Origin: Mesobacillus harenae
GTDB lineage: Bacteria; Bacillota; Bacilli; Bacillales; Cytobacillaceae
Assembly (NCBI RefSeq): GCF_013343715.1
Contig: NZ_JABUNR010000013.1
Span: 1 to 64,000 of the forward strand
Length of the DNA stretch: 64,000 nucleotides
Reading direction: 5' to 3'
In this document: in pieces, positions 41,598 to 51,314 of the stretch
Layout of the letters: every line of letters begins with the position of its first letter
Numbering within the stretch: the stretch's first letter is position 1
Translations under genes and position numbers: made by a program
The notes under the pieces: model-generated
Told to the model about the DNA's origin: nothing
What the model saw: only the letters and a program-made list of their open reading frames with translations
Database searches by the model: none

Positions 41598-44186
41598 ATG
41601 TCCCAAAAATCCCAAACACGAGAGGAGCGCCGCAAAAGCACCTCTGCAAACAAAAAAGGAGGCAAAAAAGCAAAGGGAACTTTCACCCGGATTTTTATTG
41701 CTCTATTTGCCCTTGGAATTGTTGGAATGCTTACTGGCGTTGCCGCTTTCGCGTTCATGATCCAAGATACACCAAAATTAGATGAAGCAGCTTTGATGGA
41801 TCCGATTTCCTCTAAGCTTTATGATAAAGATAATAACTTATTTACAGAAGTAGGCTCTGAAAGGCGTGACTTCGTTCCTTATGAAGAAATCCCTAAACTT
41901 GTAGAAAATGCAGTTTTAGCTACCGAAGACGTGCGTTTTTACAAACACAATGGTATTGATCTTATTCGTCTCGGAGGCGCTGTACTAGCCAATATAACGG
42001 ACGGTTTTGGATCCGAGGGAGCAAGCACGATTACCCAGCAAGTTGTTAAAAATTCGTTTCTTGGCACGGAAAAAACACTAAACCGCAAAGCACAGGAAGC
42101 CTGGCTTGCCTTCCAGCTCGAACAAAACTATACAAAAGAACAAATTTTTGAAATGTATGTAAATAAAATTTTCATGTCAGAGCGCAGTCATGGGATTGCG
42201 ACAGCCTCTAATATTTATTTTGGAAAGCCACTGAAGGATCTTGAACTTCATGAAGCCGCACTGCTTGCGGGCATGCCGCAAAGCCCAAATAATTATAACC
42301 CTTTCAATTATCCTGAAAATGCTGAAAAGCGGAGAAATATTGTTTTATCTCTAATGCATCAACATGGCTTTATTAATCAGGAAGAAAAGGAAGCTGCACA
42401 AGCTATCCCAGTCGAGTCCTCGCTTGTAAAAAAAGAAGATCGTGAAAAGGATAGAGACAAATTCGATTCATTTGTTGATATCGTTATAGAAGAAGTTCAA
42501 GAACACGGTGAATATGATATCTTTACCGATGGACTTCACATATACACTACACTAGATCCCAATGCACAAACATATGTAGACAATATGCTTAATACAAATG
42601 ATGTAATTAATTACCCTAATGACGAATTCCAGGCTGGTATTACCCTCCTGGATACAAAAACCGGTGAGTTAAGAGCTATTGGCGGAGGGCGGAACAAAGA
42701 GGAAGTACAACGTGGTTTTAATAATGCCATTGATGCACGGAGACAGCCTGGCTCAACCATTAAACCCGTTCTTGATTACGGTCCGGCAATAGAGCACCTG
42801 CGCTGGGGAACCTATCACACTCTTGTCGATGAGCCTTATAAGTATGAAGGCGGCAAAGAACTAAGGAACTGGAATAATAAATATGAAGGCCCCATGACTA
42901 TGCGAGTTGCATTGGCTAAGTCCAGGAATATTCCAGCTCTAAAAACCTTTCATGAAGTTGGAGCAGACAGAGCAAGAGACTTCGGGGTTCAGCTTGGGAT
43001 TCCTTTTCCTGAATCAATCCCTGATTCTGCGGCAATTGGCACTTTTGAGGTTTCTCCACTGCAAATGGCTGGAGCATACAGTGCTTTTGGGAACAACGGC
43101 TTCTATACCGAACCGCATTCCGTAAGAAAAATTGTATTGAGGGACCAAACTGAAATTAATACTGCCCCAGAACCCGAGGTAGTAATGAAAGATTACACAG
43201 CCTTCCTGGTTACGGATATGCTTAAGAGTGTTGTAAAGGATTCCTATGGAACCGGGCATCAATTTGCGAACATTCCAAACCTGCCGGTTGCTGGCAAAAC
43301 AGGAACAACCAATTATACCGATGAAGAAAAACAAGCAAATGGAATTCCGGATGGAGCAGTTCCTGATTCCTGGTTTGTCGGCTATACCACAAATTATACG
43401 GCTTCAGTCTGGACGGGTTATGCTGACAGAAAACAATATCTAGCAGCGGACAACTATCAGCAAAAGATCGCGCAAATCATGTTTAAAAATTTAATGGCTC
43501 ATGTATCACAAGGTATTGATACGCCTGACTTTACAGTTCCTAAAAGTGTAGAAGCTGTTAAAATCGAAAAAGGAAGCAATCCTGCCAAGCTTGCCAGTGA
43601 GTATACTCCACCTGATCAAATTCTATATGAGTATGCAGTTAAGGGGAATGCTCCACAGGAAGTATCAAAGAAATTCGATAAACTTGATAAGCCAAGTGGG
43701 CTAAAAGCTGAGTATAATGAAGAGCTAAACGAGATCATCCTTTCATGGGATTATGATACCGAAAAGCATTCAAATATTAGTTTCGAAGTAACGGCTGCTC
43801 TTGATGAAGGCCCAGAACAACCGTTGCCACAAACAAACAAGACTGGATTGAAGATTGCCAACCCAGTACCTGGGGGCATTTACTCCTTTAAAGTTACAGC
43901 TTTTCGAGAAGATCAGCGCAGTGAGGCTGCTGCCATCACCATAGAAGTTCCACTCCCCCCTGAACCTCCAGAAGATGAGGAAGAGCCAGATGGAGAAACT
44001 GAAGGCGAGAATGGGAACGGAAATGGAAACGGCAATGGAAACGGGAACGGGAACGGAAACGGAAATGGGAACGGGAACAATGATGGTGAAGGTAATGGTA
44101 ATGGTGAAGACGGTGGTGACACTGAAACCGATGTGCCGCCTGACGAGGAGGGAGAAGAAGATCAAGAAAACATACTTGATCTTTAA
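41598..44186 (+). CDS. ponA: Class A penicillin-binding protein 1A/1B
   Basis: 862 residues. Short cytoplasmic tail, one helix (about 31-53), glycosyltransferase domain (about 75-250: TEDVRFYKHNGID, STITQQVVKN), then transpeptidase domain with the catalytic Ser in PGSTIKP, SRN and KTGTTNY. A fibronectin-type module (about 695-780) and an acidic tail with a Gly-Asn repeat follow. It polymerises and cross-links peptidoglycan; GpsB is its partner. The start has GGAAGGA upstream. Confidence 0.96.
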   Translation: MSQKSQTREERRKSTSANKKGGKKAKGTFTRIFIALFALGIVGMLTGVAAFAFMIQDTPKLDEAALMDPISSKLYDKDNNLFTEVGSERRDFVPYEEIPKLVENAVLATEDVRFYKHNGIDLIRLGGAVLANITDGFGSEGASTITQQVVKNSFLGTEKTLNRKAQEAWLAFQLEQNYTKEQIFEMYVNKIFMSERSHGIATASNIYFGKPLKDLELHEAALLAGMPQSPNNYNPFNYPENAEKRRNIVLSLMHQHGFINQEEKEAAQAIPVESSLVKKEDREKDRDKFDSFVDIVIEEVQEHGEYDIFTDGLHIYTTLDPNAQTYVDNMLNTNDVINYPNDEFQAGITLLDTKTGELRAIGGGRNKEEVQRGFNNAIDARRQPGSTIKPVLDYGPAIEHLRWGTYHTLVDEPYKYEGGKELRNWNNKYEGPMTMRVALAKSRNIPALKTFHEVGADRARDFGVQLGIPFPESIPDSAAIGTFEVSPLQMAGAYSAFGNNGFYTEPHSVRKIVLRDQTEINTAPEPEVVMKDYTAFLVTDMLKSVVKDSYGTGHQFANIPNLPVAGKTGTTNYTDEEKQANGIPDGAVPDSWFVGYTTNYTASVWTGYADRKQYLAADNYQQKIAQIMFKNLMAHVSQGIDTPDFTVPKSVEAVKIEKGSNPAKLASEYTPPDQILYEYAVKGNAPQEVSKKFDKLDKPSGLKAEYNEELNEIILSWDYDTEKHSNISFEVTAALDEGPEQPLPQTNKTGLKIANPVPGGIYSFKVTAFREDQRSEAAAITIEVPLPPEPPEDEEEPDGETEGENGNGNGNGNGNGNGNGNGNGNGNNDGEGNGNGEDGGDTETDVPPDEEGEEDQENILDL
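44010..44110 (+). repeat. Gly-Asn hexanucleotide repeat in ponA
   Basis: Repeats of GGNAAY (GGAAACGGCAATGGAAAC style) encode about 14 Gly-Asn pairs in the C-terminal tail. Synonymous variation between units indicates some age, though slippage can still change the length. Confidence 0.9.
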
Positions 44187-44222
44187 CATGGACAATAAAA
44201 AGCATTTAAATACACAAGAAAT

Positions 44223-44244
44223 GACGTATGAATTATCATACGTC
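44223..44244 (+). terminator. recU-ponA operon terminator
   Basis: A perfect 9-bp stem GACGTATGA / TCATACGTC with a 4-nt loop, followed by TTTTTCTTT. Confidence 0.85.
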
Positions 44245-44789
44245 TTTTTCTTTATTTATCAAGGTACTACGGACGTAGGGACCGAACTTATCGGCTGGGG
44301 GATCAGGTTAAGCACCCACTCCATCAAATAGACGGAAAGATTCCCCTTAATTAGTAAATAGCCATGAAAATAGTTAAAATAGAAGGAGAAATTCCCCTCA
44401 GTTGTTTCAAAAACGAGAAAATAGGTGATTTTGAATAGCATAGGTGGAAAATTTCCCCTATTTACCCCAAAACGAGCTCTATATTACATTTGACGGAAAA
44501 AATATCCGCTTATTTTACTTTTAGCTGATTACTCGATCTTTTAAGGATAAGACATCTTTTATTTAAAAGATGTGAGTTTTATCTCAAAACAGGATCCCAT
44601 TTAACCATAGCGGTGAACCATATCAAAACAGTGAGGTGTTAAATAAATAAGGTTGTTTTATTCCTAATAAAGAACCTCGCTGAATACTAATGCGAGGTTT
44701 ACTTTTTTAAAAATACCAATAATGCCAATACGACTGTCATTTCCGCACCTATTTTTTAGAAAGCACCTCAAAACAGAACCCTTTAAGAA
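44245..44789. other. 545-bp intergenic region with degenerate repeats
   Basis: No ORF was found. Four related motifs (GGAAANATTCCCCTNA type) begin near 44332, 44384, 44445 and 44492. A terminator-like hairpin AACCTCGC / GCGAGGTT is at 44673-44699 with a T run. CTCAAAACAGNANCC occurs at 44582 and 44766. Confidence 0.5.
44673..44699 (+). terminator. Orphan terminator-like hairpin
   Basis: An 8-bp stem AACCTCGC / GCGAGGTT with an 11-nt loop, then ACTTTTTT. No plus-strand gene precedes it within 480 bp. Confidence 0.55.
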
Positions 44790-45326
44790 TTAACTCTGGC
44801 TGCTTTTTAATTTTTTCAATGCTTTAGCCTTTTCAAATTGTTTTTCCTGCTCAGCGAAAAGCTCTGACAGCTGAATAAAAGAAGGAAATGAATTTGGCCG
44901 GTCAAGTATAAAGGATATTCTCTCTGTTGCATTTACCGGCTTTACATTCAGGTGGTTTATTAGACTGAGCTCATCTAGTCTTACAGGCTGTCCGTTAGTC
45001 CAATAAAGGTATTCTAGCAGAAGTCCTGCTGAATTGGTCATTCCCATTATTGTTTCTTTTTTTGCACTTTTATTTCTTTTTTTAAATATTTCTCCAAGTA
45101 GGATCTTTTCTTGTTTCCACTCTTGCCATATCAGAGGGACGTTATCAATTGGATCTTCCCAGGGCTTTATAGCTGATATGTTTGAGTAGTGGGCGAGCTC
45201 GTATAATAGGATAGGCTTTACAGATAACTTTTGATTATATGTTTCTGACCAGACGAATGTCTGCTCTGGAAAAAACAGCGGACTAGAGAGTTCTTTTGGA
45301 ATCATAAAAGAGAATTGATCTGTCAT
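44790..45326 (-). CDS. ypoC: YpoC-like protein
   Basis: 178 residues from ATG at 45326, overlapping the nth stop as ATGA. Soluble, mixed fold. KPWEDPIDNVPLIWQEWK near 55 and the helical tail LFAEQEKQFEKAKALKKL fit YpoC. Function unknown; coupled to nth, so perhaps repair-related. Confidence 0.75.
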   Translation of the reverse strand: MTDQFSFMIPKELSSPLFFPEQTFVWSETYNQKLSVKPILLYELAHYSNISAIKPWEDPIDNVPLIWQEWKQEKILLGEIFKKRNKSAKKETIMGMTNSAGLLLEYLYWTNGQPVRLDELSLINHLNVKPVNATERISFILDRPNSFPSFIQLSELFAEQEKQFEKAKALKKLKSSQS

Positions 45327-45979
45327 TCTGTTTGTTTCCCCTTCATCCGCTTCTTTCCTTCCCGGCAAAGCTCCAGTAACGGACATACCTCACATTGAGG
45401 GTTCTGAGCCTTGCAGTGATATCTTCCAAAGAAAATCATGCGGTGGTGGGTGACAGACCATTCGTCTTCAGGTACCTTCCTCATCAACGTTTTTTCTACC
45501 TCTAGAACGGAATCCTTCCAGCGGCAGAAACCTAGTCTCTTGCTCACTCTTTCAACATGAGTATCTACTGCAATAGCAGGTATGCCATAAGCAACTGATA
45601 CAACAACATTGGCCGTTTTTCTGCCAACCCCGGCGAGGTTGGTTAACTCGTCACGATCCTGTGGAACAATTCCACCATATTGGTCAATAAGCGTTCTGCA
45701 TAGTTTTTGAATATTGCTGGCTTTATTTCGGTATAGGCCGATCGAACGGATATCCTGCTGAAGCTCCTCTAAAGGAACAGATAGAAAGTCTTCGGGTGAC
45801 TTGTATTTTTCGAACAAATTTTTTGTTACTTTATTTACAAGTGCGTCCGTACATTGCGCCGATAGAGCTACAGCAATGACTAGCTCAAAGGGATTGGAGT
45901 GGTTTAATTCACAATGGGCATCAGGAAACATCCTTCCCATTTCATCAAGACAATAACGAATTTGAGCTTTGTTTAACAT
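45323..45979 (-). CDS. nth: Endonuclease III
   Basis: 218 residues from ATG at 45979 (AAGGTG upstream). Helix-hairpin-helix LAGVGRKTANVVV with catalytic Lys, Asp in VDTHVERVS, and the Fe-S loop C-x6-C-x2-C-x5-C (CKAQNPQCEVCPLLELC). A bifunctional glycosylase/AP lyase for oxidised pyrimidines. Overlaps ypoC and follows dnaD as in B. subtilis. Confidence 0.96.
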   Translation of the reverse strand: MLNKAQIRYCLDEMGRMFPDAHCELNHSNPFELVIAVALSAQCTDALVNKVTKNLFEKYKSPEDFLSVPLEELQQDIRSIGLYRNKASNIQKLCRTLIDQYGGIVPQDRDELTNLAGVGRKTANVVVSVAYGIPAIAVDTHVERVSKRLGFCRWKDSVLEVEKTLMRKVPEDEWSVTHHRMIFFGRYHCKAQNPQCEVCPLLELCREGKKRMKGKQTE

Positions 45980-46015
45980 AAAGACACCTTCTTTTCGAGT
46001 ATTTGACATATAAAA

Positions 46016-46039
46016 AACGAGAGAAGAGATTCTCTCGTT
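46016..46039 (-). terminator. dnaD terminator
   Basis: A perfect 10-bp stem AACGAGAGAA / TTCTCTCGTT with a 4-nt loop and TTTTTATAT on the minus strand, lying between dnaD and nth. Confidence 0.85.
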
Positions 46040-46051
46040 CCGGAAACTAGC

Positions 46052-46756
46052 TCATTGCTCCAGCCAATTATAGAATGGGACCGGTTTTTGCACCGCCCGT
46101 TCATCATTGCTGGCCTTCTGAGGAGTTTGATGCTGCCTAAATTTTCTGCCGTAGCTCTTAGCCTGCTCAATCGTTTTAATACCGTTTTTCTTCCATTCGA
46201 AAAGAATCCGATCTATGTAACGAAAGTTCAGCTTCCCTGAGATAACCGATTCTCTTAAAGCTGCTTTAATGATCACCGGATCGTGATGATCATCATCGAG
46301 CCACATTCCGAGCGTCTCACATTCGAATGGAGATAAAGGTCTGCCAAATTCCTTTTCAAAACAAGTGTATAAATCAGTTTCTTCCCGCTCGTTTAATTTT
46401 GCAGCCTCTTCCTTACCTTTTGTGGCAAACCGATCAACAAGTTTTTCCCATAAAGGCTGCAGCGAATAGGATTCATATCTAATTCCCTCTGCAGAAGCAC
46501 CGTCCACTATATTTATAAAACCTTTTTGAACGAGTGTTCTCAACATTTCTGTGCACTCAAAGGACGAACAGGTCATTCGGGCTGAAAGCTCAGTTGGGGT
46601 TGGAAATTCGTTGCCTTTATTACTAAAATAAAGAACTTGAAGTAGTAAAACCAATTCTTGTTCATTTAATTTTAAATTTTTGTATTCTGTTAGTAATGCG
46701 CCTGGAAGTGTAAGATTTCCTTCTTTAAGCCAGTCTAACAAATCTGATTTCATCAT
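46052..46756 (-). CDS. dnaD: DNA replication initiation protein DnaD
   Basis: 234 residues. N-terminal winged helix (about 1-100: FPTPTELSARMTCSSFECTEMLRTLVQKGFI) and C-terminal DnaD domain (about 125-195: FGRPLSPFECETLGMWLDD), ending with the YIDRILFEWKKNGI motif. A primosome component loading helicase. Two adjacent ATGs at 46756 and 46753; the first is better spaced from GAGGTG. Confidence 0.93.
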   Translation of the reverse strand: MMKSDLLDWLKEGNLTLPGALLTEYKNLKLNEQELVLLLQVLYFSNKGNEFPTPTELSARMTCSSFECTEMLRTLVQKGFINIVDGASAEGIRYESYSLQPLWEKLVDRFATKGKEEAAKLNEREETDLYTCFEKEFGRPLSPFECETLGMWLDDDHHDPVIIKAALRESVISGKLNFRYIDRILFEWKKNGIKTIEQAKSYGRKFRQHQTPQKASNDERAVQKPVPFYNWLEQ

Positions 46757-46900
46757 ACCCGACACCTCATTTCTTAGTATATCATGAACAAGACCTGCTA
46801 GTAAGAGAATCGGTTGAGATAAAATAAGCAAATAATTCTAGTGTCGCAGTAAGCTTATAAAAGGGAAAAGACCCGCAAAAGCAGGCCTTGATTGTAATAG

Positions 46901-48196
46901 TTATGGGTATAAACGATTTAACAGGCGCGGGAAAGGAATTGATTCACGTACATGTTCAACACCACTTAGCCAGGCTACTGTACGTTCCAGGCCAAGCCCA
47001 AAGCCTGAATGAGGAACAGAACCGTATTCTCGAAGCTCCAAATACCACTTGTAGGCCTCAATTGAAAGTCCATGTTCTTCTAACCGCTTTTTCATTAGGT
47101 CATATTCATGAATACGCTGAGACCCGCCGATGATTTCGCCATATCCTTCAGGAGCTATCATATCAGCACATAAAACAACATCGTCCCTGTCAGGTGCGGG
47201 CTGCATATAAAAAGGCTTTAATGATGTTGGATAGTGGGTAATAAAGACAGGTTTATCATAGCTTTCGGCAATAGCTGTTTCATGAGGTGCACCCAAGTCG
47301 TCTCCCCACTCGATATCGGTAAAACCTTTATCTCGCAAGAACATGAGAGCATCATCATAAGTGATTCTTGGGAAGGGAGCTTTAATGTTCTCAAGCTTGG
47401 AAGTATCCCTGCCAAGCGTTTTTAACTCGATCTGGCAATTTTTCAAGACTGATTGAACAATATGGCTTACATACTCTTCCTGAACGACGAGGTTTTCTTC
47501 AAATTCACAGAAAGCCATCTCTGGTTCAATCATCCAAAACTCAATCAAGTGACGGCGTGTTTTTGATTTTTCTGCTCGAAAGGTAGGTCCAAAAGAAAAA
47601 ACTTTTCCCAATGCCATTGCAGCAGCTTCCATATATAACTGACCGCTTTGAGACAAAAAGGCGTCTTCTTCAAAGTATTTCGTATGGAATAACTCGGTAG
47701 TTCCTTCAGGAGCACTCCCAGTTAGAATTGGCGGGTCGACCTTTGAAAAACCATTTTCGTTAAAGTATTCATAAGTGGCCCGAATAATTTCATTTCGAAT
47801 CTTCATTACAGCATGCTGCCGGCGGGACCGAAGCCATAAGTGGCGATTGTCCATTAAAAATTCGGTTCCGTGCTCCTTGGGGGTAATTGGGTAGTCAACA
47901 GCCTGATGAATCAGTTCAACACCGTTTACTAACAGTTCAAAACCGAGCGGTGACCTCTCATCTTTTTGGACGACACCCGTAACATAAAGAGAGGATTCCT
48001 GTGTGATCGATTTCGCAAGCTGAAATATCTCGTCTGGAACCTCACTTTTAACTACAACACCCTGAATAAATCCTGTCCCATCACGCAGCTGCAGAAATGC
48101 AATTTTTCCGCTGGAACGCTTATTAGCAATCCAGGCTCCGATTCTAACTTCTTGATCCACATGTTTATGAACTTCTGAAATAGTTGTTTTAATCAA
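46901..48196 (-). CDS. asnS: Asparaginyl-tRNA synthetase
   Basis: 431 residues, class IIb. OB-fold anticodon domain (about 1-110), then motif 2 [19 protein letters not shown] and motif 3 [13 protein letters not shown]. It charges tRNA-Asn. No T-box leader (no TGGNACC) was seen upstream. It follows aspB on the same strand, 96 bp apart. Confidence 0.95.
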   Translation of the reverse strand: MIKTTISEVHKHVDQEVRIGAWIANKRSSGKIAFLQLRDGTGFIQGVVVKSEVPDEIFQLAKSITQESSLYVTGVVQKDERSPLGFELLVNGVELIHQAVDYPITPKEHGTEFLMDNRHLWLRSRRQHAVMKIRNEIIRATYEYFNENGFSKVDPPILTGSAPEGTTELFHTKYFEEDAFLSQSGQLYMEAAAMALGKVFSFGPTFRAEKSKTRRHLIEFWMIEPEMAFCEFEENLVVQEEYVSHIVQSVLKNCQIELKTLGRDTSKLENIKAPFPRITYDDALMFLRDKGFTDIEWGDDLGAPHETAIAESYDKPVFITHYPTSLKPFYMQPAPDRDDVVLCADMIAPEGYGEIIGGSQRIHEYDLMKKRLEEHGLSIEAYKWYLELREYGSVPHSGFGLGLERTVAWLSGVEHVRESIPFPRLLNRLYP

Positions 48197-48292
48197 TGTT
48201 ATATTCCCTCCAAAGACTTAGCAAAACGAATGTTGTATTGCCTATATAGTTTCAGCTGCAAAAATGAATGATCTAAGCAACTGACGCCGGTA

Positions 48293-49483
48293 TTATTCCA
48301 TTTTGTTTGTCACAAAAAGATTAATTCTTTCTACTGCTCTTTCCAGCTGGTCTAAAGATGTCGCATAAGATAGGCGAAGATTATCAGACGCACCGAAACC
48401 AGAGCCAGGGACTACAGCAACCTTTGCCTCAGTAAGCAATGCTTCAGCAAATTTATCCACTGATTCGAAGCCTGACATTTCAGCTGCCTTCCTTACATTA
48501 GGAAAGAGGTAAAATGCGCCTTGCGGTTTGATGCACGTAAAACCAGGTATTTGTATGACTTTGTTGTAAATGATATTTAACCGCTCTTCGAAAGCATTTC
48601 TCATTTCTTCAACAGGAGCCTGTGTCCCTGAATAAGCAGCAATTGCACCATACTGGGCAGTGGTGGTTGGGTTTGATGTACTGTGGCTGGCTAGATTATC
48701 CATTGCATTAATAATCTGCTTGTCTCCTGCTGCATAGCCGATTCTCCATCCTGTCATGGAATGTGACTTTGATACTCCATTGATCAAAATGGTCTGTGCC
48801 TTTAATTCTGGAGAAATCTCTGCGATGGAAACATGTTTATGGCCGCTATATGTAAGCTTTTCATAGATCTCATCAGATATAATCAGTATGTCTTGTTCAA
48901 GACATACTTCACCTAAAGCTCGCAATTCTTCTTTACTGTAAAGCATTCCTGTAGGATTGCTTGGTGAGTTGATAATAACCGCTTTAGTTTTTGAGCTAAT
49001 TGCGTTTTTTAGCTGGTCAGGATTAACCTTAAACTCGTTCTCCTCCAACCCCTCAATATAAATAGGCTTGCCGCCTGCAAGCTTTACCTGTTCCGGATAA
49101 CTAACCCAGAATGGAGTAGGGATAATGACTTCGTCACCTTCGTCAAGAATAACCTGAAAAAGCGTGTATAGTCCGTGCTTGGCTCCGCTTGTAACAATAA
49201 TTTCTTTGTTGGTATACTCAAGATTCTGATCTCGTTTTAGTTTATCAGCAATTTCCTGTTTTAAAGAAGCTAATCCTGCTGATGGAGTATACTTTGTATG
49301 TCCCTCTTTCATTGAGGTGTAAGCCGCCTCAATTATATGCTCAGGTGTATTATAGTCCGGCTCCCCGGCCCCCAGCCCTATAACATCATGTCCCTGTTCT
49401 TTAAGTTCTTTAGCCTTCGCTGTAATTGCTAGTGTGCTTGAAGGCGTTAAAGACCGTACTCTGTTTGCAAGCCTTGTTTTCAC
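48293..49483 (-). CDS. aspB: Aspartate aminotransferase AspB
   Basis: 396 residues, fold-type I PLP enzyme, class I gamma. The Schiff-base Lys lies in GVSKSHSMTGWRIGY near 237; also NSPSNPTGMLYS near 175 and the C-terminal Arg in NLRLSYATS. It converts oxaloacetate and glutamate to aspartate. Operon with ypmA, ypmB and asnS. Confidence 0.94.
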   Translation of the reverse strand: MKTRLANRVRSLTPSSTLAITAKAKELKEQGHDVIGLGAGEPDYNTPEHIIEAAYTSMKEGHTKYTPSAGLASLKQEIADKLKRDQNLEYTNKEIIVTSGAKHGLYTLFQVILDEGDEVIIPTPFWVSYPEQVKLAGGKPIYIEGLEENEFKVNPDQLKNAISSKTKAVIINSPSNPTGMLYSKEELRALGEVCLEQDILIISDEIYEKLTYSGHKHVSIAEISPELKAQTILINGVSKSHSMTGWRIGYAAGDKQIINAMDNLASHSTSNPTTTAQYGAIAAYSGTQAPVEEMRNAFEERLNIIYNKVIQIPGFTCIKPQGAFYLFPNVRKAAEMSGFESVDKFAEALLTEAKVAVVPGSGFGASDNLRLSYATSLDQLERAVERINLFVTNKME

Positions 49484-49504
49484 TTTGGTTCCTCCCTTAT
49501 CAAA

Positions 49505-49987
49505 TTAAAGGTTTTCAATGATACGCAATCTTTCCCCAGTATCAAAATGGACATAATAATAATTAATTAAATTCTGTTCAGAACGGTAATAAATTTCCCA
49601 GACTGGCCTATTCTCTATAACACCCAGTCTTACATCGATAATTTTCTGAGGAGTTTTCTCACTATAAAGGATATCAATCGCTTCTTGTCTGGAGATTCCT
49701 TCATCTGCTGATCTGGTAATTATATCCCCTTTTTGTTCAGGAATCCAGACGATGATGCTCTCATTGGCCTCATCTGTACCTGTAACCACGTAATATGTAT
49801 TGTCCCCGTGATATAATTGGAATTCTTCCGCATGAATGAGGCTGGTTTCCTCGATGGCAGTTTCTATCGCTTTTTGCTCTGCGGCTTTAACCGGCTTTGT
49901 AGCATTGAGATAAATTACAACTGAGCTGCCTGCCAAGAATAGAATTAGGATGCTTCCAATGATGATCCACTTTTTCATTTTATTCAC
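49505..49987 (-). CDS. ypmB: YpmB, PepSY-type membrane-anchored protein
   Basis: 160 residues. One N-terminal membrane helix (WIIIGSILILFLAGSSVVIYL), then an extracellular domain with two PepSY-like halves: ISRQEAIDILYSE ... WEIYYRSEQNLINYYYVHFDTGE. Probably binds or inhibits an extracytoplasmic peptidase. 2 bp after ypmA. Confidence 0.88.
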   Translation of the reverse strand: MNKMKKWIIIGSILILFLAGSSVVIYLNATKPVKAAEQKAIETAIEETSLIHAEEFQLYHGDNTYYVVTGTDEANESIIVWIPEQKGDIITRSADEGISRQEAIDILYSEKTPQKIIDVRLGVIENRPVWEIYYRSEQNLINYYYVHFDTGERLRIIENL

Positions 49988-49989
49988 TT

Positions 49990-50160
49990 CTATGTACGAT
50001 AAATGGTGAATACCGCAGTGTTTTGATCTTCGGGATCCAGGGCCAATCCGAACATGAGGTCATCATGCTTTAGAGTTCGATTTAGAGCATCGACAATTTT
50101 GTACAAGTCAGGGCTTTGCTGGAGTTTCACTGTCGATAATACATCGATTTTACTTTCCAT
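49990..50160 (-). CDS. ypmA: YpmA (DUF4264)
   Basis: 56 residues from ATG at 50160, with AGGAGG 9 nt upstream. Conserved core YKIVDALNRTLKHDDLMFGLALD. Function unknown. First gene of the ypmA-ypmB-aspB cluster. Confidence 0.85.
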   Translation of the reverse strand: MESKIDVLSTVKLQQSPDLYKIVDALNRTLKHDDLMFGLALDPEDQNTAVFTIYRT

Positions 50161-50421
50161 ACTGGTATTCCTCCTATTGCTCAACAATATTTGTTACTTA
50201 TATTGCTGTATTAGATGGCAACACTAAAGATACATCCATTAAGGATTCTTACAACCCATTATATCAGGTGTTAACCTTTTTCGTTAACAATTAACGGTTA
50301 AGAATATCAAACAACAACAAATTTTTCTGGTTCACACACACTTTTGCTGCGCAGCAATGCGCGGCTTTTTTTGCTCGAAAAATCCCTTATATACTTACTT
50401 AACAGCCCCATAATGCACACT

Positions 50422-51261
50422 CTACTTAAGCTCATCTCCGCTGTAAATCGTTATTACTTCATAATTAATGTCGGTAAACTTCATTGTGACTGTACCATGT
50501 TTTTTTGTCAGATAAACATCAATCCAGTTTTCATGCAGCTCTTCTACGAAGTCTGCACTAGGCTTTTCAGATTTCGAATTAAAGATAACCGCTATCTGAG
50601 GATCCATGTGCATAATAAGCCTGTCTGATATTGATCCTTCTATCCCATAGCATGGTATTTTTACAACATTGACATCTTGAAGTGATTGATTTAAAAGTGA
50701 GCTTTCAACTTCTGGACCTATCGAACTTAAATAAAGAATCCGGTGCTTCAAAAATCTGAATGATAAGTCCATACCTTCCCCTGGTTTATTCCCTTCGTAT
50801 ATAACTTCCACGTTGAATTGAGGAAAAAGTTCTGTATTTGTCCCTTTTTCCCAAAGTTCTACAGTCGTTGATTTATCCAGGTCTAAATTGAGGGAGCTGA
50901 ATGATTTTCCTATAATCACTTTCTTGACCTGATATTGTTCTATTAACATTCTCAGGTTTTTTTCATTGAAATCTCTTCTAGTTAAAATAATGGTCGATAT
51001 ATTCTCCACATCAAAAAGGGCTAAAAGTTTTTGAACTTCATCAGCTGTTCCAGGCCCTCCTGCATTAATTAGAATATTTTCACCGCTAGCATATTGCAGC
51101 AGACCTGCTTCTCCATCCGTTAAAGAAAGAAAAGTGACCGCTATCTCAGCGCTTTTAAGATTAAGATCAATCCCCTCAACTTCAACCGGCTTAGACGGTG
51201 AATCAGATGGAATAAAAAACCAATTATTTAAGGCTATTATTAATGTGAATAACACTTTCAT
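50422..51261 (-). CDS. Secreted ComEC-like MBL-fold protein with lost metal ligands
   Basis: 279 residues. N-terminal signal-like helix (VLFTLIIALNNWFFIPS). The fold resembles the ComEC/Rec2 metallo-beta-lactamase domain: AVTFLSLTDGEAGLLQY and NILINAGG correspond to VTFLDVGQGDA and ILIDGG. The zinc motif HxHxDH is replaced by ILTRRDFNEKNL. The ligand residues are therefore missing and it is probably not a hydrolase. It sits between dinG and ypmA, where B. subtilis has nothing that I recall. Confidence 0.65.
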   Translation of the reverse strand: MKVLFTLIIALNNWFFIPSDSPSKPVEVEGIDLNLKSAEIAVTFLSLTDGEAGLLQYASGENILINAGGPGTADEVQKLLALFDVENISTIILTRRDFNEKNLRMLIEQYQVKKVIIGKSFSSLNLDLDKSTTVELWEKGTNTELFPQFNVEVIYEGNKPGEGMDLSFRFLKHRILYLSSIGPEVESSLLNQSLQDVNVVKIPCYGIEGSISDRLIMHMDPQIAVIFNSKSEKPSADFVEELHENWIDVYLTKKHGTVTMKFTDINYEVITIYSGDELK

Positions 51262-51314
51262 AATCCATTCCTCCAGTACGTCTAGATATAGAGTGTGTTA
51301 TTCACAAAAAAATA

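Noticed and set aside
43770-44205. Minus-strand ORFs with Pro/Phe, Val/Ile or His/Arg repeats
   Set aside because: Shadow frames of the ponA Gly-Asn repeat.
48197-48292. T-box leader before asnS
   Set aside because: No TGGNACC antiterminator motif, Specifier loop or terminator hairpin could be found in the 96-bp gap.
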